Shown: in pieces, positions 52,718 through 63,856 of the stretch
Layout: every line of letters starts with the position of its first letter
Numbering within the stretch: the stretch's first letter is position 1
NCBI GenBank assembly: GCA_023014335.1
Contig: JAECYW010000013.1
Coordinates: 682,001-746,000, forward strand
Source: Galerina marginata
Lineage: Eukaryota > Basidiomycota > Agaricomycetes > Agaricales > Galerinaceae
Direction: 5' to 3'
DNA length: 64,000 bases
Notes under the pieces: model-generated
Told to the model about the DNA's origin: nothing
What the model saw: only the letters and a program-made list of their open reading frames with translations
Databases searched by the model: none
Program-made: the position numbers and the translations under genes

Positions 52718-54802
52718 CTTGGATAAAGTGGGAAAGTGACAGAACCTGAGAGGATGGAGGAGCCCATTCGTCTGGAGGCATGTCTGCTCTTATAAGCCTT
52801 CGAAAAATCGATTTGAGGAGCCATATGGTGCTGTACAGGGAAGATCTCATCGCCGATCCCACCATCATCATCAAAGCCAAATAATTACCAATACCGACCG
52901 GATTCGGTGGACGAACATAAGCGCCGGCGGCCGGACCATGCCATTGATGGGATGTAGGATTCCAATTTAATACAGCTCCCCACCTTCCCCAGCCATGAAG
53001 GCCATTTGATGTGTTCCAACCACTGAAGTTGGGAAATAGTATTATTGCTGGTCTTTCATAGAGTTAGGGCGACTTTACCCCATACCTTGCTTATTTCTTA
53101 TGTTCCGTTGCCGGTGTATAGGAGGTGTGGAGAAAATATTCCAAATTCACTGTTATTCGAATTTTGTCGTAGAAGTGCCTACCCCGGCTCTCCAAACATG
53201 TGCGGGGGCCAGAATTCGATCGAGGCTTCGGTAAGCGGCACAACGCAGCACAAGGTACTTCTGTGCACTTTGATGCCTTTTGCAGAGCTACAATCCCCAC
53301 GGGGCAAGGATGGCACAATATTTACGCTCACCTTGCCCAAACGGTGTTCTTGGAGATCACCGCATCCACCCGTATCCCCGGTTATAAAATTTACATTTAG
53401 CTGTTTCGCCCGAAAGAGGTGTAGGCTTCAGTTCAATAAGGAAAGTGTTACGGATGTATGACTTAAATCCTCTTATGTCCGATCCGTTGTTCCGGTAGTT
53501 GTCCCTTTTGCTGGAATCAGCCCGCGCACTAGAGGCAAGTTCTCTCAGCATTGAAAATCGAAAATTAAGTAAACTACCAAAGGAATTGTCGACAGACGAC
53601 CCCTTGGGTCTCCGTACTATGAATCAACGTCAAGGGTGACGACCATACCATTGACAAGAGGTTCGGCGTTGTGCATCTTTTTTGTAAAATGAAATTTGAA
53701 TCCAATGAGCTCGAGCAGTAGCGGGGAAGAATTTGAAATAATACATCCGGGGTAAATCCTGGTGGATCATGTCGAACCACAACCTACCACCGAGATGGGC
53801 TCCTAAATCTATTATAGATAGCACAGCAACGTGGTATGTATTGTCTCCAAAGTTTTCTGGACACAGAAGTTGCCGGAACGTTGGTGCATGACATTCCTTC
53901 TATATTGCAATGTGAACACCAGACGAAAAAGGCTTATTTTCATCTGGGTCACTTAGAATAGTATTTTCAAATACTATGCATTTGATATTTGAAACCATCT
54001 GTGACGAATGTGGATGAGGTCCCAAAATGTGGCTAATTCGTTAAGCTCCGGAAGGTACTCGTTTTAAAAGCGTGAGGAATTGACACAATAGGTACAGGAA
54101 ATGAGTTCAATGAGGCATACATCTTCACTCCCTTTGAATGAGCCTTCAGACGAGAATCCTGAAACTGCAGAATATACAGATTTTCGCCTAACTTCAGAGG
54201 AGTCAAGAAGCAAGAATTAGAGAATTTGACTCGATCGTGTAAGAGCCAAGTATTATACCCCTAAATATTGGTAGGTACGACCAACTATTGTCGGCAAGTT
54301 TGGCCGGGTAGTAAATAGGCGCTTGAAGCTCAGGGGTAAGGGAAGACGACAATTGAAATATACCCCGCTTTTAGATGTAACAAACACTCAAGACCAGTTA
54401 GGGGCCTCTGGCGTTGTAGACTTGCGTTATGATAAAAAATATCACGCCGTTGGAAGGTGATCTAAGGTGATCAGGGGACTGAAGTCGGTACCGCAAGTTC
54501 ATCAACTTCAGGTCCCTTGTCAGTATGTTGTAAACTTGCACCTGGGCGTCGAATTAAAAATCCATTCTCGGGTGCTGCTGTGAAAGTGACAGGAATGGCT
54601 TTAACTAGGAAGAATGACGACATTCAAGCAAATCTACAAACGTAAGGGTATTGGTGATCAGCACTACTTAGGCGCCCTCGGACATACCCGGACCGGAACT
54701 GGTGTCTTCTGTCATGTGACCGAGAACTTTTCTGACACTCGACAGCACTCGACGCCGAGCTCAGCGCTAACTTGCTAGGGCACCAAACCGTATTCTTCGA
54801 GC
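52718..54802. other. Long divergent intergenic region, sugar transporter / heme lyase
   Basis: Just over 2 kb with no convincing gene on either strand; the frames present are short and unrelated to any family I know. It must hold the promoters of both neighbours. A local doubling of GGTGATC occurs near 54457-54472. The length is unusual for this otherwise compact window. Confidence 0.5.
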
Positions 54803-55723
54803 ATGGGTCAGACGAATTCACGATCAGAGCCACTGAAGGTCTCTACGACAGGCTGTCCAATCCCTCACGAGTCGACTGCACAACCCGTTGATAACCTCGA
54901 CAAACCAGCAAAATGTCCCACTGACCACGATCCTTCTCCAAAACTTGCGCAGTGTCCTATCGATCACCAGGGCGTCAATCCTTTGAATCAAATGCCGACT
55001 ATATCTCAAGCTCCAGCAAGAAATCAAGCCGTGCACCTACCGACCACTCGAACAGAGTCCTCCATCCCTCGGGATCAATCGGCAAAATGGGAGTACCCAT
55101 CCCCGCAACAGTTCTATAACGCGCTTGTGCGAAAAGGTTGGGAAACTCCAGAAGAACACGTGGAAACGATGGTTGAGATACACAATTTCTTGAACGAGGA
55201 AGCATGGGAGGAAGTACGGAAGTGGGAAAGGCGGCATGACAGGTGCGATTTAATATCCTTTTGTTGAGACACAATTTCCAATATTTCATTTATTGCTAGT
55301 GCCGAGGATCTCCAATTAGCGCGCTTTAAGGGTCGGCCAGGTGAGATTTCACCAAAAGCGCGCCTTTGGATGTTTGCTGGTTGGCTTTTGCCGTCACGTT
55401 TCAAGTAAGTAATTTCTTTTTTGTCTCGCAGAACCCAAACCCGACCTCATTGCCTTATCTGCACTTATAGCACTGAACCCCCCTTCGATCGTCATGACTG
55501 GATCGTTCGTCGCCAGAAAACCGGTGAAGAAGTCCGATACGTCATCGACTATTACTCGGCGCCTCCAGAACCTGATGGTTCACCTGTCTTCTCCCTCGAT
55601 GTTCGGCCAGCGCTCGATAGTTTTGGAAGCTTGAAGGATCGTATAGCCGTGGCAACTGAAGAGGTGTGGGCTAATTTACGGGACAACGACAACAAGACGC
55701 CTCCGAGTTCACACACCCACTGA
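54803..55723 (+). CDS. CYC3: Cytochrome c heme lyase (holocytochrome c synthase)
   Basis: Attaches heme to apocytochrome c in the mitochondrial intermembrane space. Three exons (54803-55242, 55300-55404, 55471-55723) give 265 residues. The N-terminus has three Cys-Pro heme-regulatory-like motifs: GCPIPHE, KCPTDHD and QCPIDHQ. The conserved body has [40 protein letters not shown] and [32 protein letters not shown] then carries the invariant His, followed by [13 protein letters not shown] and [16 protein letters not shown]. Length fits the family (about 250-330). The second intron's acceptor is the later CTTATAG; the earlier CTCGCAG would break the frame. The start is the first in-frame ATG, next to the myristoyl-like MGQTNS. 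Confidence 0.93.
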
Positions 55724-56531
55724 AGTCCCTCCGTTCTCCCTGCAAGTGCCAACCATAGACGAAGATACAAATGACTTCCTATACACACCCAACTCATCGT
55801 ATTTTTCTATTCTATCTTCCACATATTCTTATAATTGGATAGCAGTTTGCACTTCCGATATCTTAGCGTCTTTCTAGGACAAATTCTATGGTTGAACTTG
55901 GAGCCCGTGAAAAAGCACGAATTCTCCATTACGTTTACAGTGCTGAAATTTGTCGACTCCCACCGAAGTGGAGGAGGACCTTTGTGGCCTCTGTGACCTT
56001 AAATCAGTTTTAATTCCTCTACTTCTGATCGGGTCCCGAACCTGACGCCGAAACGTCTTTACTTATCCTTATTCTGTTCAAAATATTTCTGAAATCGGGG
56101 ATGTCCTATTAGATGGGGTTTCGCGTGACGCCGCCAAAGCTCTGCAGATGCATCTTGCAGTCCAGCGAAACCTCCTTGAGTGTTTTGCGACAAGCTTCCT
56201 GATCACGGCTTGGAAAATCGCTTTAGATTGGACAAAGCGACAACTTCCGACATTTCCTCAACATTTCCTTGCAGTCTCCTTCGTGCTTCAATTTGAATGA
56301 GCGCATGGATTGCGAGATCAAGAGCCAAAGTACTTCCTGACTTACCGTAGCCTGGCCTCTACTGGCCTGGAGCAGCTATACTAGCTGGTAAGTAGCAAAA
56401 GCAGTAAAACTGACACTCGGAATGGATAAGTGCTTAAAAGTCGTGATCGTGAGAACGTGCTCGTGATTGAGGGACTCGAAATTTCGACAATTCCAGCCGA
56501 GCCGTTACGGTGAACTCACAAAACACTCCCT
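55724..56531. other. Intergenic, heme lyase / tim44
   Basis: 808 bases with only short frames. They contain the 3' flank of the heme lyase gene and the tim44 promoter; no specific site was recognised. Confidence 0.5.
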
Positions 56532-58200
56532 ATGTTGCCGAGAAATTTGCAAAGTCTTATTGCACGCACTGCGAACCGGCATCGCGCCCATCTAGCACGA
56601 CAATACGCCCACTCTCCACCTTTCCGGATATTAGCACCTTCACAGAACGGGTTTCATTCATCATCTCGGCGACAAAATGAACTTCCCAAGTCACCATTCC
56701 AGACTTTTGTGGACGTCTTGAAGGATGAGCTGCGGAAGAATCGGGAACTACAAGACAATGTCAAGCAGCTTCAAGGTGATGTGGACAAGTTACAAGATTC
56801 GGAAGCCATGAAACGCGCCAGAGCTGCGTACGAGCGGGCACGCGTATGTTTTTTTCCTTTTTTTTTCTGCCTAGTTCTGACGTTCAAAACCAAGTTAACA
56901 TCTAGTATTAAAGAGAATCCTCGGCTACGGGCTGCCGCGGAGGAACTCAAGAAGACTGGAGTCAAAGTTGGAGATGCCGTTTCGGAGGCTCTTAAGGGTA
57001 TGGAAGAGAGTGAAGTAATGCGCGCTGTGAGTCGACAAAACGCTGACGCGAGCGTCTATTAAGCTATTCTTTTAGATATCCCGGGCAACTTCCGCCGTTT
57101 CATCTGCTGTCGAGAAATCCACTGAGCCTATACGAAACACTGCTGCATACAAGCAGCTGGCAGATACCGTGATTGACGCTCTGGACGACAGCGGGAGTGC
57201 AAAGCATGCTGGCTTTGAGGAAAAAGACGCCAGACGACGTCGCCGGCAGAAAAGGCTTGAGAAAGCAGGTCGTTCGTCGGGTTTGGGACCCAACCGCGTC
57301 GTTGCAAACCCTGAGTTTGTAAACATTTCATCCCGCTTATAGACGCTCATTATTGTACGCAGAGCGGGAGAGGCTTTAGTCCTTCACAAAGACTCTCCAC
57401 GACAAGAAGCTTGGAATAAACTCAAGGAGACGAATACGGTCCTACGAACTTTCGTTTCGCTACGCCAAGCATATGACGAATCTGAACACCCGGTGGTTTC
57501 TTCGATGCGGTCGGTAACTGAAAGAGTGGGATCTTGGTTTGACGAAAACGAAACCGCTCAAGTGATGCGGTTGATGAAAAGCATGGACCCTACTTTCAGC
57601 CGGGAACATTTCGAGCGCGAATTGAGAGAGTATATTGTCCCCGAGGTAGTTGATGCCTACTTGTCTGCCGACCAGGAATCTTTGAAAGAGTGGTGTGGAG
57701 AAGCTGTAAGGCATCTTACCCTTCAGAAGCTTCGCCAACTTACAATGCACTTCTTTTAGACTTATAACGTGCTTTGGGCCACCATGGAGACCTTCCTTAA
57801 ACAAGGCTTAATCAGTGAAAGCAAGGTACTTGATATTCGCCAAGTGGATGTTAGTTGTCCTTCCTGCAGTCCACGATTTACTTGGTTCTAAACCCCCACC
57901 CAGGTTGCAGATGCCAAGATACTCGAAAACGAAGTCCCCATTTTCCTTATCACATTTGCAACTCAGGAAATGATGGTCTTTCGGAATGCAAGGACAGGAG
58001 AAGTTGCCCTTGGAGCCGAGAACAAGGTTGAACAATGCACATATGTTGCGGCGGTGACTCGGGTTCCAGAGGAACTCGGCAATGAGCTAACAGGGGGCTG
58101 GAAGGTCGTCGAGGTATGTCCACGTTGTAATTTTTGCGAAGAGTACCGATTTATGATATCTGAACAGATGGCTAGAAGAAGTGCCCGTGCATACCTCTAA
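56532..58200 (+). CDS. TIM44: Mitochondrial import inner membrane translocase subunit Tim44
   Basis: Peripheral matrix protein that tethers mtHsp70 to the TIM23 channel. The N-terminus is a typical mitochondrial presequence, rich in Arg/Ser/Leu without acidic residues (MLPRNLQSLIARTANRHRA). Then come FVDVLKDELRKNRELQDNVK coiled coil, ENPRLRAAAEELKKTGVKVG, and a basic stretch RRRRRQKRLEKAGRSSGLGP. The C-terminal Tim44 fold has HPVVSSMRSVTERVGSWFDE, ETAQVMRLMKSMDPTFSREH, YIVPEVVDAYLSADQESLKE, PIFLITFATQEMMVFRN and GWKVVEMARRSARAYL. The stop TAA is at 58198-58200. The first intron ends at CCAAG to keep phase. The gene ends 134 bp before the transposon dimer. Confidence 0.93.
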
Positions 58201-58326
58201 AAGTATAATCGCTATTTTATATACTATATCTCATAGACCGCTTTACACTACGCACCCTAATTCTGTCGTTGTTACATTGCATATCCACCACTCCACAAAC
58301 TTATACCTTGATGGACGCGTCTGTAA

Positions 58327-58334
58327 AATCTCTA
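58327..58334. repeat. Target-site duplication, left copy (AATCTCTA)
   Basis: The eight bases AATCTCTA directly precede the left terminus GGCACTG of element copy 1. They recur exactly at 60479-60486 after the right terminus of copy 2. Confidence 0.8.
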
Positions 58335-59403
58335 GGCACTGTACCTATAGTGGTAGGTTTCCCGCGAATTAATATCTAAAATTAATTCGCGCCGCAGGCG
58401 CAAGGAAAAAATTAATTCACTGCTGAACCAATTGTACAAAAACTTCCTGGAGGGGTCAGCTAAACAGTAGAAAGCCTTGCTGTTCTTGCTTGAACAACAA
58501 GAAGTAAATTATTTCTTGTACTGGATGATAATTAATTTTTCTCCATTCCTCAATATAAATTAATTCTCTCCTGAGCTATAGCCACAAGAAAGTTCTCAAT
58601 GATCAGATATGCAGGTACCACCTTTATCATCCTGGCTATGAGATGGAAGCACCACAGAATTATCTGTCTACCAAATAATATCCAATTCTTTCTTGACTCT
58701 CTCAATCATGGACAGTAAGCCTCTCTTGAAGTTTGATCTTGAATGCTGTAAGCTGGAATAAAATTACAAACCAACACAAGCCACCATACATTGAAATATG
58801 ACCTCCAAATTTCAGTCAAGGAATCCAGAAACATATGTACCCAGTATAAAGCATAAATTCCATTTGACTTTCCAGAAATTGCACTCAACTTCGGACTAGA
58901 TGACTAATTTTTTCCAGGCGCTTCGCGCGGACTATATACACACTAAGCGCTTGGAATTGGGGTGCCAAATTGAATATATCCAGTAAATTTTGTCCTGCAT
59001 TGAATGAAATATTGATTTTTTCTCCGCACCCTGCGCGCTATACCTGTACAAAAAATTCTCTATCTGTCTATAGATATATCTTCACATTTTTTAAAGCCTT
59101 TTTGGAGAATGGAACGGCCCCTTCGGTGGACTGTTGCCTGAAAGATCGGACAGGAACTACACATTTTATATTGCTCTCTCTAAATGACCGTCATTTTTTT
59201 AAAAAAGTCAGGTGTATAAAATGAATTGTAGTCTATGAACTATTCTCTTAAGCTCTTTTATTTTTTTGAGCTGTGTTTAGTAGTGTACAACGCGACGAAG
59301 TGCAAGGACTCGATTCACAGCCCAGGATCAAAGTTGTGCCGCATTAGGTTAGGTTTAAAACTCCGCCAGGACCTAACTCGCCTACCACTATAAGTGGACT
59401 GCC
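58335..59403 (+). mobile_element. Non-autonomous inverted-repeat DNA transposon, copy 1
   Basis: A 1,069-bp element starting GGCACTGTACCTATAGTGG and ending with the reverse complement of GGCAGTCCACTTATAGTGG. The 23-bp terminal inverted repeats match at 19 positions. A subterminal 11-bp palindrome (CGCGAATTAAT...ATTAATTCGCG, 58363-58391) lies just inside the left end. The body is AT rich with repeated AATTAATT motifs, and the longest frames are 60 (minus) and 84 (plus) codons with no transposase motif. Any movement would need transposase from elsewhere. An 8-bp target duplication fits hAT, P, Merlin or Sola1 superfamilies, but the GGCA ends do not decide among them. Orientation is arbitrary. 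Confidence 0.85.
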
Positions 59404-59409
59404 AATCTC

Positions 59410-60478
59410 GGCACTGTACCTATAGTGGTAGGTTTCCCGCGAATTAATATCTAAAATTAATTCGCGCCGCAGGCGCAAGGAAAAAATTAATTCACTGCTG
59501 AACCAATTGTACAAAAACTTCCTGGAGGGGTCAGCTAAACAGTAGAAAGCCTTGCTGTTCTTGCTTGAACAACAAGAAGTAAATTATTTCTTGTACTGGA
59601 TGATAATTAATTTTTCTCCATTCCTCAATATAAATTAATTCTCTCCTGAGCTATAGCCACAAGAAAGTTCTCAATGATCAGATATGCAGGTACCACCTTT
59701 ATCATCCTGGCTATGAGATGGAAGCACCACAGAATTATCTGTCTACCAAATAATATCCAATTCTTTCTTGACTCTCTCAATCATGGACAGTAAGCCTCTC
59801 TTGAAGTTTGATCTTGAATGCTGTAAGCTGGAATAAAATTACAAACCAACACAAGCCACCATACATTGAAATATGACCTCCAAATTTCAGTCAAGGAATC
59901 CAGAAACATATGTACCCAGTATAAAGCATAAATTCCATTTGACTTTCCAGAAATTGCACTCAACTTCGGACTAGATGACTAATTTTTTCCAGGCGCTTCG
60001 CGCGGACTATATACACACTAAGCGCTTGGAATTGGGGTGCCAAATTGAATATATCCAGTAAATTTTGTCCTGCATTGAATGAAATATTGATTTTTTCTCC
60101 GCACCCTGCGCGCTATACCTGTACAAAAAATTCTCTATCTGTCTATAGATATATCTTCACATTTTTTAAAGCCTTTTTGGAGAATGGAACGGCCCCTTCG
60201 GTGGACTGTTGCCTGAAAGATCGGACAGGAACTACACATTTTATATTGCTCTCTCTAAATGACCGTCATTTTTTTAAAAAAGTCAGGTGTATAAAATGAA
60301 TTGTAGTCTATGAACTATTCTCTTAAGCTCTTTTATTTTTTTGAGCTGTGTTTAGTAGTGTACAACGCGACGAAGTGCAAGGACTCGATTCACAGCCCAG
60401 GATCAAAGTTGTGCCGCATTAGGTTAGGTTTAAAACTCCGCCAGGACCTAACTCGCCTACCACTATAAGTGGACTGCC
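59410..60478 (+). mobile_element. Non-autonomous inverted-repeat DNA transposon, copy 2
   Basis: A second 1,069-bp copy in the same orientation as copy 1. It is offset by exactly 1,075 bases, and I saw no difference in the stretches I compared. Only AATCTC (59404-59409), six of the eight bases of the target duplication, separates the copies. The right end is followed by the full AATCTCTA. It ends 113 bases before the pif1 start codon, so it occupies that gene's upstream region. Confidence 0.85.
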
Positions 60479-60486
60479 AATCTCTA
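60479..60486. repeat. Target-site duplication, right copy (AATCTCTA)
   Basis: Exact match to 58327-58334; it marks the right boundary of the inserted dimer. Confidence 0.8.
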
Positions 60487-60591
60487 TCCGTTGGTGGCGA
60501 CTCGGACATGTGACCTGCCTATATCGCGTTTTTTTCGCACGCACTTGGTTTGCATCAAAGCCCTCGTCGGGGACCTTATCGACCTTTGCCA

Positions 60592-62894
60592 ATGTCCAAG
60601 TCCTCCAAACCAGCACAGTCAGGCCTTGGCACTGTCAAACGTGACTGGTCGTCATCGTCCGTCGTCGCCCCGGCTAGGTCGTCCCAGGAGATATACTGGC
60701 CACCTACACCGGCCGCGGCGCAACCTCCAGCAAAGAAATTAACAGGTTCTGAACTGCGTTTTAAAGCTATCCAAGATGCTCTTGCTGGGTACTCTGCACC
60801 AACGCCGTCACCCCCTTTGATTACGTCAACTTCGCAGAACAAACGCGTTAGTCCAACCGGAGAGCCTGCCACTGCACCCCCTCAGAAACGGCCTCGTCGA
60901 ATCCTCCCTCCCGACTGGCCCAAGCAGGACGATTTGTCGAACCCTAGTTTGAAACCTGCTTCATCGAGTAATATTTCTCCTGAAAGCTCGAATGCATCAG
61001 GGAAGAAGAAAATCCCGTCCTTATTCTTGAGCCAGGAGCAAACACAAATTCTGAAGCTCGTCCAGGATGGAGACAGTGTATTTTACACTGGTAGCGCTGG
61101 TGCGTATTCACCAGACAAGACTTGAATAATTTGTTCACGATCTAAAGGAACCGGCAAATCTGTTCTTCTACGCGAGATCATTAAGACGTTGCGCAAGAAG
61201 TTTTCAAAGGTGTCAGACGCAGTGGCTATCACAGCTTCAACTGGTATTTGAATGTTTGAAGTTGGCGTTACCGACCTAAGACTTAACCTGTTACATAGGC
61301 ATTGCGGCTTGCAACATAGGAGGAGTCACCATTCACTCTTTTGCTGGAATTGGTCTTGGAATTGAGGATGCCAAAACCTTGGCAACAAAAGTCAAGAAGA
61401 ACAAGAAGACCACGGCCCGGTGGTTGAGAACCAAAGTCCTCATCATCGACGAAGGTTAGCATATATGCCCTGAAGCAGATAGTCCATACATACTGGCGTA
61501 CTGACTCGTCGTATTTATAGTCTCTATGGTTGACGGTGATCTGTTTGATAAACTAGCAGAAGTTGCTAGCATTATTAGGAAAAATCCTGAACCGTTTGGA
61601 GGAATCCAAGTAAGTGAAGCATTCCACCATTTTTGAGCGAGTTGCTGAATAGTTGACCATTGAGGTTATTGTTACGGGAGACTTCTTCCAACTACCACCC
61701 GTCACGAAAGGAAGTCAACAAGTGAAATTTGCCTTCGAAGCTGTCATGTGGAAGCAAGCTGTGAAGCATACATATAATCTCACCAAAGTCTTCCGACAGA
61801 GTGATCAGAGTTTGTCCATTTCTTACCGTGTTATTTGCCGTGTTCTCATCAACCTATAGCTTTTATTGATATGTTAAATGAAATGCGCTTCGGAACGTTG
61901 TCGCAAAAATCCATTCAAACCTTCAGAAGCTTATCACGTAACATTGAATATGACGACGGCCTAGGTCCCACCGAATTGTAGAGTGCATTTCCTACTGTAA
62001 GACACCAGCTGACACCTTGGATTATTAGATTCCCGAGAAGAGAAGACGTCGAGCGCTCCAACTCTACCCGTATGTCTCGTCTCCAGACTAATGAAGAAAA
62101 ATACGATTCGATAGATGGTGGAGCGATCGCTGACCTGAACCAACGCGAGAAGATGCTTGCCAACTTTATGGCCCCTGCCCGGCTTCATCTTCGCGTTGAC
62201 GCACAGGTTATGCTGATTAAGAATGTGGACGAAACTCTTGTAAACGGCAGCATGGGACGCGTTATCCGCTTTACCGACACCCCGGATCCTGACAATGGCG
62301 ATGGCAAGAACGGCGTTACTGGCGCAGCCACTTCAACGGCTGGTGCTGCCCCTACTAAGAAACCCAATGGCGCTGCCATTCCTTCAAAACTGTATCCTCT
62401 TGTGGAATTTGTTCTTCCGCATGGTGGCAGGCGGCGAATGCTCGTCACACCAGAAACTTGGAAGGTCGAGTTGCCCAGCGGTGAAGTCCAAGTTAGTCGG
62501 TTACAGGTGGGCTCTTTTATCACCTCCTATTTTCATCTATTGACAGTGCCTTAGCTCCCATTGATTCTCGCCTGGGCTATGAGTATACACAAGTCTCAAG
62601 GACAGACACTGGACCGCGTGAAGGTTGATCTAGGTAAAGTATTCGAGAAAGGTACGTCTTGGCAATGATTTTACTTCCCCGTTTCTAACACCCTGTAGGT
62701 CAAGCATATGTCGCTCTTTCGCGTGCCACTTCCCTTGAAGGTTTACAAGTCCTGAACTTTGATGCAAGCAAGGTAACGTGTCGTGTATGCACCTGACCGA
62801 AACCAATAACCTGATAGTCTGCTTTCGCCAACAGGTCCAAGCTCATCCCAAAGTGGTGGCATGGAGCAAGACGCTTTCTACTATCTCTACCTGA
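60592..62894 (+). CDS. PIF1: PIF1-family 5'-3' DNA helicase
   Basis: Helicase of superfamily 1B acting at G-quadruplexes, telomeres, Okazaki fragments and mtDNA. It starts at ATG 60592 ([19 protein letters not shown]) with a disordered Pro/Ser-rich N-terminus. [20 protein letters not shown] follows, then Walker [16 protein letters not shown], split by an intron at about 61098-61149. Motif Ia is [20 protein letters not shown] with AGIGLG. Walker B is [18 protein letters not shown], and motif III is [11 protein letters not shown]. Motif IV is in [10 protein letters not shown]. The later core has [20 protein letters not shown] and NGSMGRVI, and motif V/VI is [20 protein letters not shown] with [20 protein letters not shown]. 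The stop is TGA at 62892-62894. An insert of Gly/Ala/Thr between NGSMG and the motif V region is seen in fungal PIF1. The transposon dimer lies directly upstream. Confidence 0.93.
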
Positions 62895-63631
62895 TACCAG
62901 TTCCCTGGATTGTAACCTTGAGGTTTATACATTCTGTAACTCTATAGTTATCGCTTAAATACATTAACCATAGTTTAGTCTCCATTGCAGCCATTGTCGA
63001 ACAACTGACTTATACTCTCTCAATGTATACATGGCTGACAAGTTGATCCCCATTCGCGAACTCGCTGCACACGTTAAATACACCTACAGATTATATTCTG
63101 CCTTTTGCCATCGTAAATAATGAAACTGATAAACCCCTAAACCTCTACTGCAGGAAGAAGGTTTCGTATGTCGAGGTTATCGACTTATTGCAGCCAGGAG
63201 TCCTGTGCCGCTGACCCCAAACCCACCGGCCACTTGCTCTCTAGTGTGATTCTGAGGACTGAAGAACGCAAGGTCGAACGCACGGTTCTTATAACCATAT
63301 ATGTATTGATGCGAGAGTGCTCGTAGCAGCTGAATGAATAGCTGCTGAACAGACAGCTAAACAAGGAGGTAAGGCCGTAGATGAAGCACTATTAATAGTG
63401 GTCAGAATAGGTGGGCGTCATCCAACACTTTTATTGATCTTGTTCAATAACATGTCAAGGGCATTACAATACGGTCTACCAGTAGCACAAAGTCAAAATA
63501 TATAATCCTCATATTGTCATTGTCGGCGTCGGCGTCTACGCCGCCACTTAAAATACATTCAGAATGTGGCAGGAGGAATTTATACACGTTATCCTCAATG
63601 TTTCGAGAAATTAGCATTGGAAACTCTGACC
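62895..63631. other. Intergenic, downstream of pif1
   Basis: 737 bases holding the pif1 3' flank. Only short frames of no clear character are present. No repeat or RNA gene was identified. Confidence 0.45.
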
Positions 63632-63856
63632 TCAAACCGTTCCCGTTTGTTCAGTCTCGAGGTCTAGGGGGTGTGGACAAGGGCTACCCGACGTAATTTG
63701 AGGAACTTTGGTCGAACGGGAAAGGAGGTCATCGAGCTGGGCCGCCAACGGTGCCAGAATGTCTCCTTGAACGGGGACATAAAGCCGAAAACGTCGATTG
63801 TCCGGACTTCTAACGCCAGAGGGAGCGTCATCGCTGTATACATCGATGTTACCCAT
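63632..63856 (-). CDS. Possible coding exon at window edge, unassigned
   Basis: A minus-strand ATG at 63856 opens 74 codons with balanced, protein-like composition, including SPDNRRFRLYVPVQGDILAP and AAQLDDLLSRSTKVPQI. A further minus frame at 63444-63635 contains LISRNIEDNVYKFLLPHSE and could be the next exon after a splice near 63690. There is no recognised domain, and the gene would continue past what can be judged here. A chance open frame cannot be excluded. Confidence 0.3.
   Translation of the reverse strand: MGNIDVYSDDAPSGVRSPDNRRFRLYVPVQGDILAPLAAQLDDLLSRSTKVPQITSGSPCPHPLDLETEQTGTV

Noticed and set aside
58706..60299. Two 60-codon and two 84-codon frames in the transposon copies as genes
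   Set aside because: They are identical pairs created by the duplication, with no transposase or other motif; the 84-codon frame is AT-driven.
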